Shown here: positions 1 to 6,052 of the stretch, piece after piece
Layout of the letters: the number at the start of each line of letters is the position of its first letter
How positions within the stretch are numbered: the stretch's first letter is position 1
DNA from: UMGS1124 sp964417835
Lineage (GTDB): Bacteria; Bacillota_I; Bacilli_A; RF39; UBA660
Direction: 5' to 3'
Assembly (NCBI GenBank): GCA_964417835.1
Contig: CAYQJD010000027.1
Coordinates: forward strand, 1 to 13,830
DNA length: 13,830 bases
Position numbers and translations under genes: made by a program
Notes under the pieces: generated by a model
Told to the model about the DNA's origin: nothing
Databases searched by the model: none
What the model saw: only the letters and a program-made list of their open reading frames with translations

Positions 1-240
1 ATGTTAAAAGGGCATACTCCATATTTTAAAGTGTAGTAACTGTCAAACTTCGGTATCTAGACTTTTTTTTGTTTTTATGAATATAATTTTTATGTGAATA
101 TAGATAATGACTTAGAAAGATTGAATTTTGAAGATTATATTTGGTTAGGAATAGCAATATTAGCATTTTTTAATATATTTTCAATATAAAGATTCTGATT
201 TTCTTGGAACACCTGCTATATAATGTAAACTTGATTTATT
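1..240. other. Gene-poor left edge with a possible coding relic
   Basis: No intact gene is visible here. Frame 2 (about 8-70) reads a short peptide with a CxxC pair (KCSNCQTSVSRL). After an eight-T run at 63-70, frame 1 continues open to a stop at 187-189, with a hydrophobic end (YIWLGIAILAFFNIFSI). Joining the two across the T-run would give the tail of a small zinc-ribbon plus membrane-helix protein, so this may be the decayed 3' end of such a gene. There is no start codon with a ribosome site for the joined frame. The interpretation is an inference from short peptides only. Confidence 0.2.
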
Positions 241-292
241 TTTATACTTTTATTAAAAATCTTATATTATAATAAGAATATAAGATAGGAGG
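241..292 (+). promoter_or_regulatory. Putative promoter, inverted repeat and RBS of the dehydrogenase gene
   Basis: TTTATA at 241-246 and TATATT at 263-268 are 16 bases apart and could be -35 and -10 elements; TATAAT at 268-273 is an alternative -10. An exact 8-bp inverted repeat, CTTATATT (261-268) and AATATAAG (277-284), overlaps the -10 and could be an operator or merely A/T chance. AGGAGG at 287-292 is a strong ribosome site five bases before the ATG at 298. The RBS is firm; the promoter and operator are tentative. Confidence 0.4.
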
Positions 293-297
293 TATTT

Positions 298-1317
298 ATG
301 AAATGTGTTAAAATTGTTGGAGAAAAGGAACTTGAAGTCAGTCAAATAGATAAACCAAACTCAGTAGACGGTTCTGTCATAATCAAAGTAAAATCTTGCG
401 GTATATGTGGTTCAGATATTCATTACTGGGATAGTGGTCAGCCAAATGGCTTAGTTATGGGGCATGAATTTAGTGGAATAATTGTTGATCCAGGGGCTAG
501 AACTGATTTATCTATAGGCGATAGAGTTACTGGTTTACCTATTTCACCATGTGATAAATGTGAAGCATGTAAATCAGGCAATGTTCAGTATTGTAGAAAA
601 ACATGGGAAAAAGCAGTGGGACTTTCTTTAACAAATTCTGGCGGTTTTGCAGAATTTACTAGCATAAGACCAGATATGGTTATAAAACTTCCAGATAATA
701 TAAGTGATGATGAAGCTAGTATGGTAGAACCATCATCAGTATCATTGCATGCCGTTAATGTATCTAATATAAAAAAAGGAGATAATGTATTAATCGTTGG
801 CGGTGGTATTATTGGATTAATGTGTGCAGAATTTGCTAAATATAGAGGAGCAAAATATGTAGCTTTATTAGAAACTAATGAAAAAAGAGGTAACAAAGCT
901 TTAAGTTATGGAAAAGTCGATGAATACTTTAGTGCTCTTGACAAAAATATAATACCTGATTTAATAGATAAAACTAATGGTGGATTTGATGTGGTATTTG
1001 AATGTTGCGGCTCTACTCCTGCTGTAAGCGAGGCAATAGCAGCAGTTAAGCCTGGTGGGAATATTGTATTAGTTGGAGTGTCTTTAGGAAATGTAAATAT
1101 ACCTTTAGTTATGGGAGTTATGGGAGAAGTAACTTTTCAGGGTGCAATAGCGTATAAATATGAAGAATTTAAAGAGTGCATAAATTTAATAAGTCAAAAA
1201 GAAATTGATGTAGAAAAATATATTGATGATAGAGTTTCTTTAGATAAAACTCAACAATCATTTGAAAGATTAACAAATGGTAACGATGATGCAATAAAAA
1301 TAATTGTAAAACCATAA
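298..1317 (+). CDS. Zinc-dependent medium-chain alcohol/polyol dehydrogenase
   Basis: This 339-residue protein has the full plan of the sorbitol/threonine dehydrogenase branch of medium-chain dehydrogenases, cytosolic NAD-linked oxidoreductases that oxidise a secondary alcohol or reduce the ketone. The N-terminal GroES-like domain holds the catalytic zinc ligands C37 (in GICGSDIHYW), H56-E57 (GHE) and E144. The structural-zinc lobe has C85, C88, C91 and C99. The Rossmann domain has VGGGIIG at 167-173, and an acidic residue (E192) after the second strand favours NAD over NADP. Length is normal. The ATG at 298 has AGGAGG in front. It stands alone, closed by an A/T stem at 1369-1390, so no partner gene hints at the substrate. 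Family assignment is secure; the substrate (polyol, threonine or sugar alcohol) is not readable. Confidence 0.9.
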   Translation: MKCVKIVGEKELEVSQIDKPNSVDGSVIIKVKSCGICGSDIHYWDSGQPNGLVMGHEFSGIIVDPGARTDLSIGDRVTGLPISPCDKCEACKSGNVQYCRKTWEKAVGLSLTNSGGFAEFTSIRPDMVIKLPDNISDDEASMVEPSSVSLHAVNVSNIKKGDNVLIVGGGIIGLMCAEFAKYRGAKYVALLETNEKRGNKALSYGKVDEYFSALDKNIIPDLIDKTNGGFDVVFECCGSTPAVSEAIAAVKPGGNIVLVGVSLGNVNIPLVMGVMGEVTFQGAIAYKYEEFKECINLISQKEIDVEKYIDDRVSLDKTQQSFERLTNGNDDAIKIIVKP

Positions 1318-1368
1318 AGTTATATAATAAAGAATACTATTAAAGATTAGAAATTATAGTTATAATGT

Positions 1369-1390
1369 TAAAAAAGTATTAACTTTTTTA
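1369..1390 (+). terminator. Probable intrinsic terminator after the dehydrogenase
   Basis: A 9-bp perfect stem, TAAAAAAGT (1369-1377) and ACTTTTTTA (1382-1390), encloses the loop ATTA. The T-run sits in the descending arm. The stem has only one G-C pair and is weak, but it lies between two transcription units and is the only such structure in this gap. Confidence 0.45.
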
Positions 1391-1430
1391 TTGTATAAGT
1401 AGTGTTATGTGGTAAAATAAACGTAGGTGA
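1391..1430 (+). promoter_or_regulatory. Extended -10 promoter and RBS of the thioredoxin-like membrane protein
   Basis: TTGTAT (1391-1396), 16 bases, then TAAAAT (1413-1418) preceded by TG at 1410-1411, an extended -10. AGGTGA (1425-1430) follows directly, so transcription would start at or just before the ribosome site. The RBS is six bases from a TTG at 1437 and decides that start over the later ATG at 1455, which has no RBS. Confidence 0.45.
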
Positions 1431-1436
1431 TGAATT

Positions 1437-1937
1437 TTGGTTAAGAACTCTAAGATGAAACAAAAAAAAGTTATAAATAAAGATATTACTAAAGTACGAA
1501 ACTTATTAATATTATTGTTGATTGTTGTTCTTCTATGTATAGGATTATATTTTATTACAGATAGTTTACTAAGTAAAGATAACTCTGAATCAATTAATGA
1601 ACCAGCTGTTAAAATAGATTATGATATAGCAACTATAGGAACAATGTTTAATAGACCTGAAAACGTTTATTATGTATTAATATATTCTTCTAATAATGAT
1701 GGAAATAATTACGATTCAATTCTTTCAAATTATAGAAATAGTGATAATTACATTAAAACATATTTTATTGATTTAGATATAAAATTTAATAGTGGAGTAT
1801 TAAAAGAATCTTTAAATAAGAATCCTAAAAATAGTAGTGAAGTTAGTATTACTGGTCCAACATTATATAAGATAGAAAATGGTAACGTAACTAAGTGTTA
1901 TAGTACTTTAGAAGATATAAGTAAAATTCTTAAATAA
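1437..1937 (+). CDS. Single-pass membrane protein with a cysteine-less thioredoxin-like domain
   Basis: 166 residues from a TTG start, chosen because AGGTGA lies six bases upstream. A basic N-terminus (about 1-21) is followed by one hydrophobic helix (22-41) and an exposed domain, so it should be membrane-anchored with the domain outside. The domain has a strand YYVLIYSSNN (78-87) where a thioredoxin would have its CxxC, a second strand TYFIDLDI (108-115), and TGPTLYKIENGN (139-150), which matches the cis-proline PTL...NG segment of thioredoxins. The catalytic cysteines are absent, so it cannot act as an ordinary thiol oxidoreductase; a binding or structural role is likely. The fold call is by pattern only. 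It lies 49 bases before the S41 protease gene, which has its own promoter, so the two may be co-expressed but need not be. Confidence 0.6.
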   Translation: MVKNSKMKQKKVINKDITKVRNLLILLLIVVLLCIGLYFITDSLLSKDNSESINEPAVKIDYDIATIGTMFNRPENVYYVLIYSSNNDGNNYDSILSNYRNSDNYIKTYFIDLDIKFNSGVLKESLNKNPKNSSEVSITGPTLYKIENGNVTKCYSTLEDISKILK

Positions 1938-1958
1938 TAATGCTTTTTTAGCTTTTTT

Positions 1959-1981
1959 TTATGATAAAATTAATAATGGAG
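1959..1981 (+). promoter_or_regulatory. Extended -10 promoter fused to the RBS of the S41 protease gene
   Basis: TTATGATAAAATTA at 1959-1972 contains TG (1962-1963) plus TAAAAT (1965-1970) and is preceded by T-runs in place of a clear -35. GGAG at 1978-1981 is five bases before the ATG at 1987. The same 14-base string recurs before cysS at 6025-6038. Confidence 0.5.
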
Positions 1982-1986
1982 AAAAT

Positions 1987-3180
1987 ATGAATAAAAAAAT
2001 TAATTTAAATTTAATTCAATTAATGTTATTAATTCTTATACCAACCTTAATAATGTCCTTAATTGCTGGATCTTTAGTATATAGTAATTTAAATAATAAT
2101 GGAAATGTTACACATACTAATAACAAATATGTAAATGATTTTATTGATACATATAATAAGTTATTAAGTGATTATTATGAAGACTTAGACGAAGATAAAT
2201 TAATAGATGCTGCTATTAATGGAATGTTAAGCTATACAAGTGATGATTATACACTTTATATGGATCAAGATGCAACAGATAGTTTAAATGATAAATTAGG
2301 TGGAACTTATAAAGGTATTGGTATTAGAATTTCAATAAATGATGAAAATAGAATATATGTTTATGAAGTCTTCGAAAATAGTCCTGCTGAAAATGCTGGA
2401 ATTTTAGAAAACGATATTATTATTTCAATAAACGATGAAGAAGTAGTAGGAAAGACAACAGATGAAGTATCTTTAATAATAAAAAATAGTGATCAAGATG
2501 AAATAAAAATTATTGTAGAAAGAAATAAAGAACAATTAGAGTTTAAAATAAAAAAAGAAACTTTAATTGTTCCAGCTCTAATTTCTTCTATAAAAGAAGT
2601 CAATAATAAAAAAATAGGATATATTTTTATTGAAACCTTTTCTTCAACTATTGATACACAAGTAGAAACTACATTAATTAGTATGGAACAAAATAATATA
2701 GATTCTTTAATTATTGATTTGAGAGGGAATAGTGGTGGATATTTAAATTCTTGTACAAATATAATAGAATTATTTTTAAAAAAGAATTCCTTAATGTATA
2801 CGATAAAATCAAAAGATAAAACAATTAATTATAAGGATGAAACAGACACATTTAGGGATTATCCGATAGTAGTATTAGTTGACGGTGGAAGTGCTAGTGC
2901 TAGTGAAATATTGGCAGCTTCATTGAAATATAGTTATGGAGCAAAAATTATTGGAACTAAAACATATGGAAAAGGTAAAGTACAAAGTACTGGAGAGTTA
3001 GAAGACGGTACAATGTATAAATATACTAGTGCAAAATGGTATACTCCTAATGGAGATTGTATAGACGAAATTGGTATTGAACCTGATATTAATATTGAAT
3101 TATCTGATGAATTTTTAGAAAATAGGACTGAAGAATATGATAATCAACTAAACGAAGCGTTGAAAATATTGTCAAGTTAG
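1987..3180 (+). CDS. S41 family PDZ serine protease, C-terminal processing protease (CtpA/CtpB type)
   Basis: 397 residues. An N-terminal hydrophobic segment (about 10-33) anchors it, with the rest outside the membrane. A helical segment leads to a PDZ domain (about 104-182; GGTYKGIGIRI at the front, ENSPAENAGIL in the middle) and then the S41 core. By alignment with CtpB, the Ser-Lys-Gln catalytic set is S304 in GSASASE, K329 in YGKGKVQ and Q333; IIDLRGNSGGYL (242-253) is the usual core motif. Length is normal and all catalytic residues are present. In Bacillus, CtpB acts with SpoIVB in activating late sporulation signalling. Here the S41 gene sits where spoIVB lies, just upstream of spo0A, which suggests a sporulation role. 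That is positional inference; housekeeping periplasm-type processing is also possible. The ATG at 1987 has GGAG at 1978-1981. Confidence 0.9.
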   Translation: MNKKINLNLIQLMLLILIPTLIMSLIAGSLVYSNLNNNGNVTHTNNKYVNDFIDTYNKLLSDYYEDLDEDKLIDAAINGMLSYTSDDYTLYMDQDATDSLNDKLGGTYKGIGIRISINDENRIYVYEVFENSPAENAGILENDIIISINDEEVVGKTTDEVSLIIKNSDQDEIKIIVERNKEQLEFKIKKETLIVPALISSIKEVNNKKIGYIFIETFSSTIDTQVETTLISMEQNNIDSLIIDLRGNSGGYLNSCTNIIELFLKKNSLMYTIKSKDKTINYKDETDTFRDYPIVVLVDGGSASASEILAASLKYSYGAKIIGTKTYGKGKVQSTGELEDGTMYKYTSAKWYTPNGDCIDEIGIEPDINIELSDEFLENRTEEYDNQLNEALKILSS

Positions 3181-3184
3181 AAAT

Positions 3185-3257
3185 TTCGACAAAAGGTTAC
3201 ATTACTTTACAAATGTAGACAATACTTTACAAAAAAATTTCTTTATATTTGTCATAT
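3185..3257 (+). promoter_or_regulatory. 0A-box cluster upstream of spo0A (candidate autoregulation)
   Basis: TTCGACA at 3185-3191 is the exact reverse complement of the Spo0A binding box TGTCGAA, with consensus-like flanks (TTTTGTCGAAA on the minus strand). Two weaker matches lie closer to the start: TGTCTAC on the minus strand (complement of 3214-3220) and TGTCATA on the plus strand (3250-3256), each 5 of 7. A direct repeat TACTTTACAAA occurs at 3203-3213 and 3223-3233, exactly 20 bases apart, about two helical turns. Spo0A is known to control its own gene in Bacillus; the layout here fits that, but binding is inferred. Confidence 0.55.
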
Positions 3258-3270
3258 GCTATACTATAAT
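3255..3270 (+). promoter_or_regulatory. Putative spo0A promoter (-10 region)
   Basis: TATGC then TATACT (3260-3265), with TG at 3257-3258, makes an extended -10. A perfect TATAAT overlaps it at 3265-3270, with TTTATA at 3242-3247 as a 17-base-spaced -35. Either gives a leader of roughly 30 bases before the ATG at 3305. I saw no clear SigH-type promoter. Confidence 0.45.
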
Positions 3271-3304
3271 GAATATGCGTGTAAAAAATATAAAGGAGAG
3301 AAAT

Positions 3305-4057
3305 ATGAAAGAAAAAATACGTGTATTAATGATTGATAATGATCAAGAACAATTATGCAGTATGAAGAAGTATTTTAGTAATCACGCAGTAATCAAAGTA
3401 GTAAAAACGCTTAGTGATGGCGTTGAAGCGTTTAATTATATAAAAAAGAATTCGAATGATTTTGATTTAATTATAATGGATATATTATTATCTGGTAGAG
3501 ATGGGATCAATATCATTAGAGATATGAAACAAAATAATATAAACAAAAATATAATAGTTTTAACTGGATACAATTCATTGGAAATTGTAAAACAAGTTAG
3601 TTTATTTAATGTTAATTATTTTATGCTTAAACCTTTTGATTTTAAAGATCTTGAATATCAAATTTTAAATCTTAATGATAATAAAAATTATGTTGTAAAT
3701 AAAAATAAAGAATTACAATCTGCTATAACATCTTTATTACATTCATTGGGTGTACCTTCACATATTAAAGGATATGAATATATTAGAGAAGGAATAGGTC
3801 TTATGTATAATGATCCTTCTATGTTAGGTGCAATTACTAAAGAAATGTATCCAGAAATTGCTTTAAAATATAATACAACAAGTAGTAGAGTCGAACGTGC
3901 TATTAGGCATGCAATAGAAGTAAGTTGGAATAGAGGAGACTATGATCTAATGGAAGAAGTATTTGGACATAGTGTTGATTATGATAGAGCTAAGCCTACC
4001 AATAGCGAATTTATTGCAACATTAGCAGATAAATTAAAATTAGAAACGAAATATTGA
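3305..4057 (+). CDS. spo0A: Sporulation master response regulator Spo0A
   Basis: 250 residues from the ATG at 3305, which has AAGGAG (3293-3298) seven bases upstream; an in-frame ATG at 3269 overlaps the promoter and lacks an RBS. The receiver domain (about 5-123) has phosphoacceptor D59, T87 and K109 (LKPFD). The effector domain (about 138-247) matches Bacillus Spo0A closely: SLGVPSHIKGYEYIREGI, TTSSRVERAIRHAIEVSW (recognition helix about 191-208) and KPTNSEFIATLADKL at the end. This commits cells to sporulation when phosphorylated. One oddity: the N-terminal acidic pair of the receiver reads D11-N12 instead of D-D, although D13 follows. A gene of this quality implies a sporulation-capable or recently sporulating lineage. 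A perfect 0A box lies upstream, and the Clp-like gene follows 56 bases downstream with no clear terminator. Confidence 0.97.
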   Translation: MKEKIRVLMIDNDQEQLCSMKKYFSNHAVIKVVKTLSDGVEAFNYIKKNSNDFDLIIMDILLSGRDGINIIRDMKQNNINKNIIVLTGYNSLEIVKQVSLFNVNYFMLKPFDFKDLEYQILNLNDNKNYVVNKNKELQSAITSLLHSLGVPSHIKGYEYIREGIGLMYNDPSMLGAITKEMYPEIALKYNTTSSRVERAIRHAIEVSWNRGDYDLMEEVFGHSVDYDRAKPTNSEFIATLADKLKLETKY

Positions 4058-4073
4058 ATAAAAAATAAATTTT

Positions 4074-4108
4074 ATCCTCATTATATTCATAAGATATATA
4101 AGGAGGAT
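4074..4108 (+). promoter_or_regulatory. Hairpin sequestering the RBS of the Clp-like gene
   Basis: ATCCTC (4074-4079) pairs with GAGGAT (4103-4108), then one A-G mismatch (4080/4102), then TTATAT (4081-4086) pairs with ATATAA (4096-4101) around a 9-base loop. The outer stem covers most of the Shine-Dalgarno AGGAGG (4101-4106), six bases from... the ATG at 4114. In RNA this would hide the ribosome site, as in RNA thermometers or other translational switches. The pairing is seen directly; any temperature or ligand response is inference. The hairpin forms only if the transcript starts upstream, for example by read-through from spo0A, since I see no good promoter inside the 56-base gap. Confidence 0.5.
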
Positions 4109-4113
4109 TTTTT

Positions 4114-5976
4114 ATGACTAAAAATAATAAAAATTATATTTCTAGTATATTAAAAAAAGCAGAAAACGAAATGTTAAAATTAAATCATCCCTATGTTGGC
4201 TCTGAACATTTAATTCTAGCTTTATTAAAAGATACATCCATTATTAAAATCTGTAGTGATTTTGATTTGACTTATAAAATATTTAAAGATGAACTTGTAA
4301 ATGTAATAGGCAAATCCAATGTCAAAACAACAACTATTTTACATACTCCTTTACTAAAAAATATAATTAATGAAGCAAAAAAAGATGCAAAGGAAAATAA
4401 TAATGGTCAAGTTACTCCTGAACATTTATTTATGTCTATTTTAGAATCGGGAGATGGAATAGGTATTAGAATATTAATTAGTTTAGGTATTGATTTAGAT
4501 GGATTATATTATAAATTAAAAAAAGTTTTTAATCCAATTAATAAAGATATTTTTAAGTATTGTACTGATTTAAGTAATAATGATACTATTCTTACGAATA
4601 GGGAAAAAGAAATTGAAGAAATAGTAGAAATATTACTTAGGAAAAATAAAAATAATCCTTTATTAGTTGGAGATGCTGGTGTTGGTAAAACTGCGATTGT
4701 AGAAGGTTTAGCTAATAGAATAAATAATAATTTATATGAAAGATTAAAAGGTTATAAAATTTTAAGCTTAGATATGTCCTTAGTTATTGCAGGAAGTAAA
4801 TACAGAGGAGATTTTGAAGAACGATTAAATAATATCATAAATGAGGTTTTGGAAAATGGAAAAATTATTCTTTTTATAGATGAGATACATACTATTATAA
4901 ATGCTGGAGGAAGTGAAGGAGCAATTGATGCTGCAAACATTTTAAAGCCTTATTTATGTCGAGGAGAATTAAAAATTATTGGAGCGACTACTAAAATAGA
5001 ATTTGATAAATATTTTGCAAAAGATAAAGCATTAGTAAGAAGATTTGATGTTTTAAATATTTTAGAACCTAATTTAGATATGACTAGAGAAATATTATAT
5101 AAGTCTAAAAATAATTATAAAAAATATCATGATATAAATATTACTAAATATAATCTAGATATGATCTTAGATTATTCAAATAAATTTATAATTGATAAGA
5201 AAAATCCTGATAAAGTATTAGATATTTTAGATACTGTTTGTTCTTATGTTAAAAATAATAATAGAAAAAGTATTTGTAAAAATGATATCGAAACTGTTAT
5301 AAGTAGAAAAATAAATAGACAATTAACATTTACAACAGATAAAATTTTACAAAACTTATCTAAAAAAATATATGGGCAAGATGATGTGTTAAAGAAATTA
5401 TTATATATTTTAGAAAATGATAGTCATTTTAAGTCTATTTTATTATTAGGTGGAATAGGTGTAGGAAAAAGCTTTAGTATAAAAGAACTTTCTAAAGAAT
5501 TAAATATGCAATATATAAATATAGATATGGGAGAATATTCAAGTTATTATAAAATAAATAACATATATGATGGAGAAAATAGTTTATATAATACATTATC
5601 AAATAATAGTATTATATTATTTGATAACATTGAAAAGAGTAATATAAATATTTTAGATATTATATTAAAAGTAATAGATGAAAGAAAAATAAAAGATAAA
5701 AAACTAGATAATTGTTTTATATTTTTAAGTGCTACTAATAAGATTTCTTATAATATTGGATTTAATAAAGGTATGAATCAAATATTATATGATAATAAAA
5801 ATGTTTTGGAAAGTGTAGACTATGTTATAAAATATAATGGTATTAATGAAGATAGTATTTATAAATTTGTAGAATTAAATGGTATAAAAGATTTTGATAT
5901 AAATCTTTGTGATTTTAAAAACTATGGCTTTAGAGGAGTTAAAATTAGCCTAAATAGTAAAGAGTTCATAAAATAA
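4114..5976 (+). CDS. ClpC/ClpA-like AAA+ unfoldase with degenerate second ATPase domain
   Basis: 620 residues, far shorter than ClpC (about 810) and ClpA (about 760). Order: Clp N-domain with two repeats (1-142; VGSEHLILALL, VTPEHLFMSIL); D1 AAA+ (about 160-380) with Walker A GDAGVGKT (186-193), pore loop KYRG (229-232), Walker B IDEIH (255-259) and RRF (309-311). There is no coiled-coil M-domain. D2 (about 415-612) has Walker A GGIGVGKS (446-453), but Walker B reads FDNIEK, so N505 replaces the catalytic glutamate. The usual GYVG pore loop and the FRPEFINR arginine-finger segment are missing. IGF (548-550) sits where the ClpP-docking loop is expected and GFR (605-607) where sensor 2 lies. 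D1 should hydrolyse ATP; D2 may only bind it. ClpP docking is plausible but unproven. ATG at 4114 follows AGGAGG inside the 4074-4108 hairpin. Confidence 0.85.
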   Translation: MTKNNKNYISSILKKAENEMLKLNHPYVGSEHLILALLKDTSIIKICSDFDLTYKIFKDELVNVIGKSNVKTTTILHTPLLKNIINEAKKDAKENNNGQVTPEHLFMSILESGDGIGIRILISLGIDLDGLYYKLKKVFNPINKDIFKYCTDLSNNDTILTNREKEIEEIVEILLRKNKNNPLLVGDAGVGKTAIVEGLANRINNNLYERLKGYKILSLDMSLVIAGSKYRGDFEERLNNIINEVLENGKIILFIDEIHTIINAGGSEGAIDAANILKPYLCRGELKIIGATTKIEFDKYFAKDKALVRRFDVLNILEPNLDMTREILYKSKNNYKKYHDINITKYNLDMILDYSNKFIIDKKNPDKVLDILDTVCSYVKNNNRKSICKNDIETVISRKINRQLTFTTDKILQNLSKKIYGQDDVLKKLLYILENDSHFKSILLLGGIGVGKSFSIKELSKELNMQYINIDMGEYSSYYKINNIYDGENSLYNTLSNNSIILFDNIEKSNINILDIILKVIDERKIKDKKLDNCFIFLSATNKISYNIGFNKGMNQILYDNKNVLESVDYVIKYNGINEDSIYKFVELNGIKDFDINLCDFKNYGFRGVKISLNSKEFIK

Positions 5977-6024
5977 TATTTATGATTTTTTTAATATTAA
6001 ACTTAGTTTTGTATTTTTTATTAC

Positions 6025-6049
6025 TTATGATAAAATTATATTGGGTGAT
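6025..6049 (+). promoter_or_regulatory. Extended -10 promoter and RBS of cysS
   Basis: TTATGATAAAATTA (6025-6038) repeats the string found before the S41 protease gene: TG at 6028-6029 and TAAAAT at 6031-6036, with a T-rich upstream flank and no good -35. GGGTGAT (6043-6049) is complementary to the 16S rRNA end and lies three bases before the ATG at 6053. The implied leader is about ten bases, so there is no room for a T-box leader. Confidence 0.5.
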
Positions 6050-6052
6050 TAA

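Noticed and set aside
585..896. Antisense open frame inside the dehydrogenase gene, and similar antisense frames in the Clp-like, cysS and uvrB genes
   Set aside because: They mirror strong coding sequence on the other strand, lack ribosome sites and show no protein family features.
3269..3304. Longer Spo0A start at the ATG at 3269
   Set aside because: It overlaps the predicted -10 and has no ribosome site, and the extra 12 residues do not match known Spo0A N-termini; the ATG at 3305 has AAGGAG.
5977..6052. T-box leader for cysS
   Set aside because: The gap is only 76 bases, with a promoter-like element close to the start and no T-box sequence.
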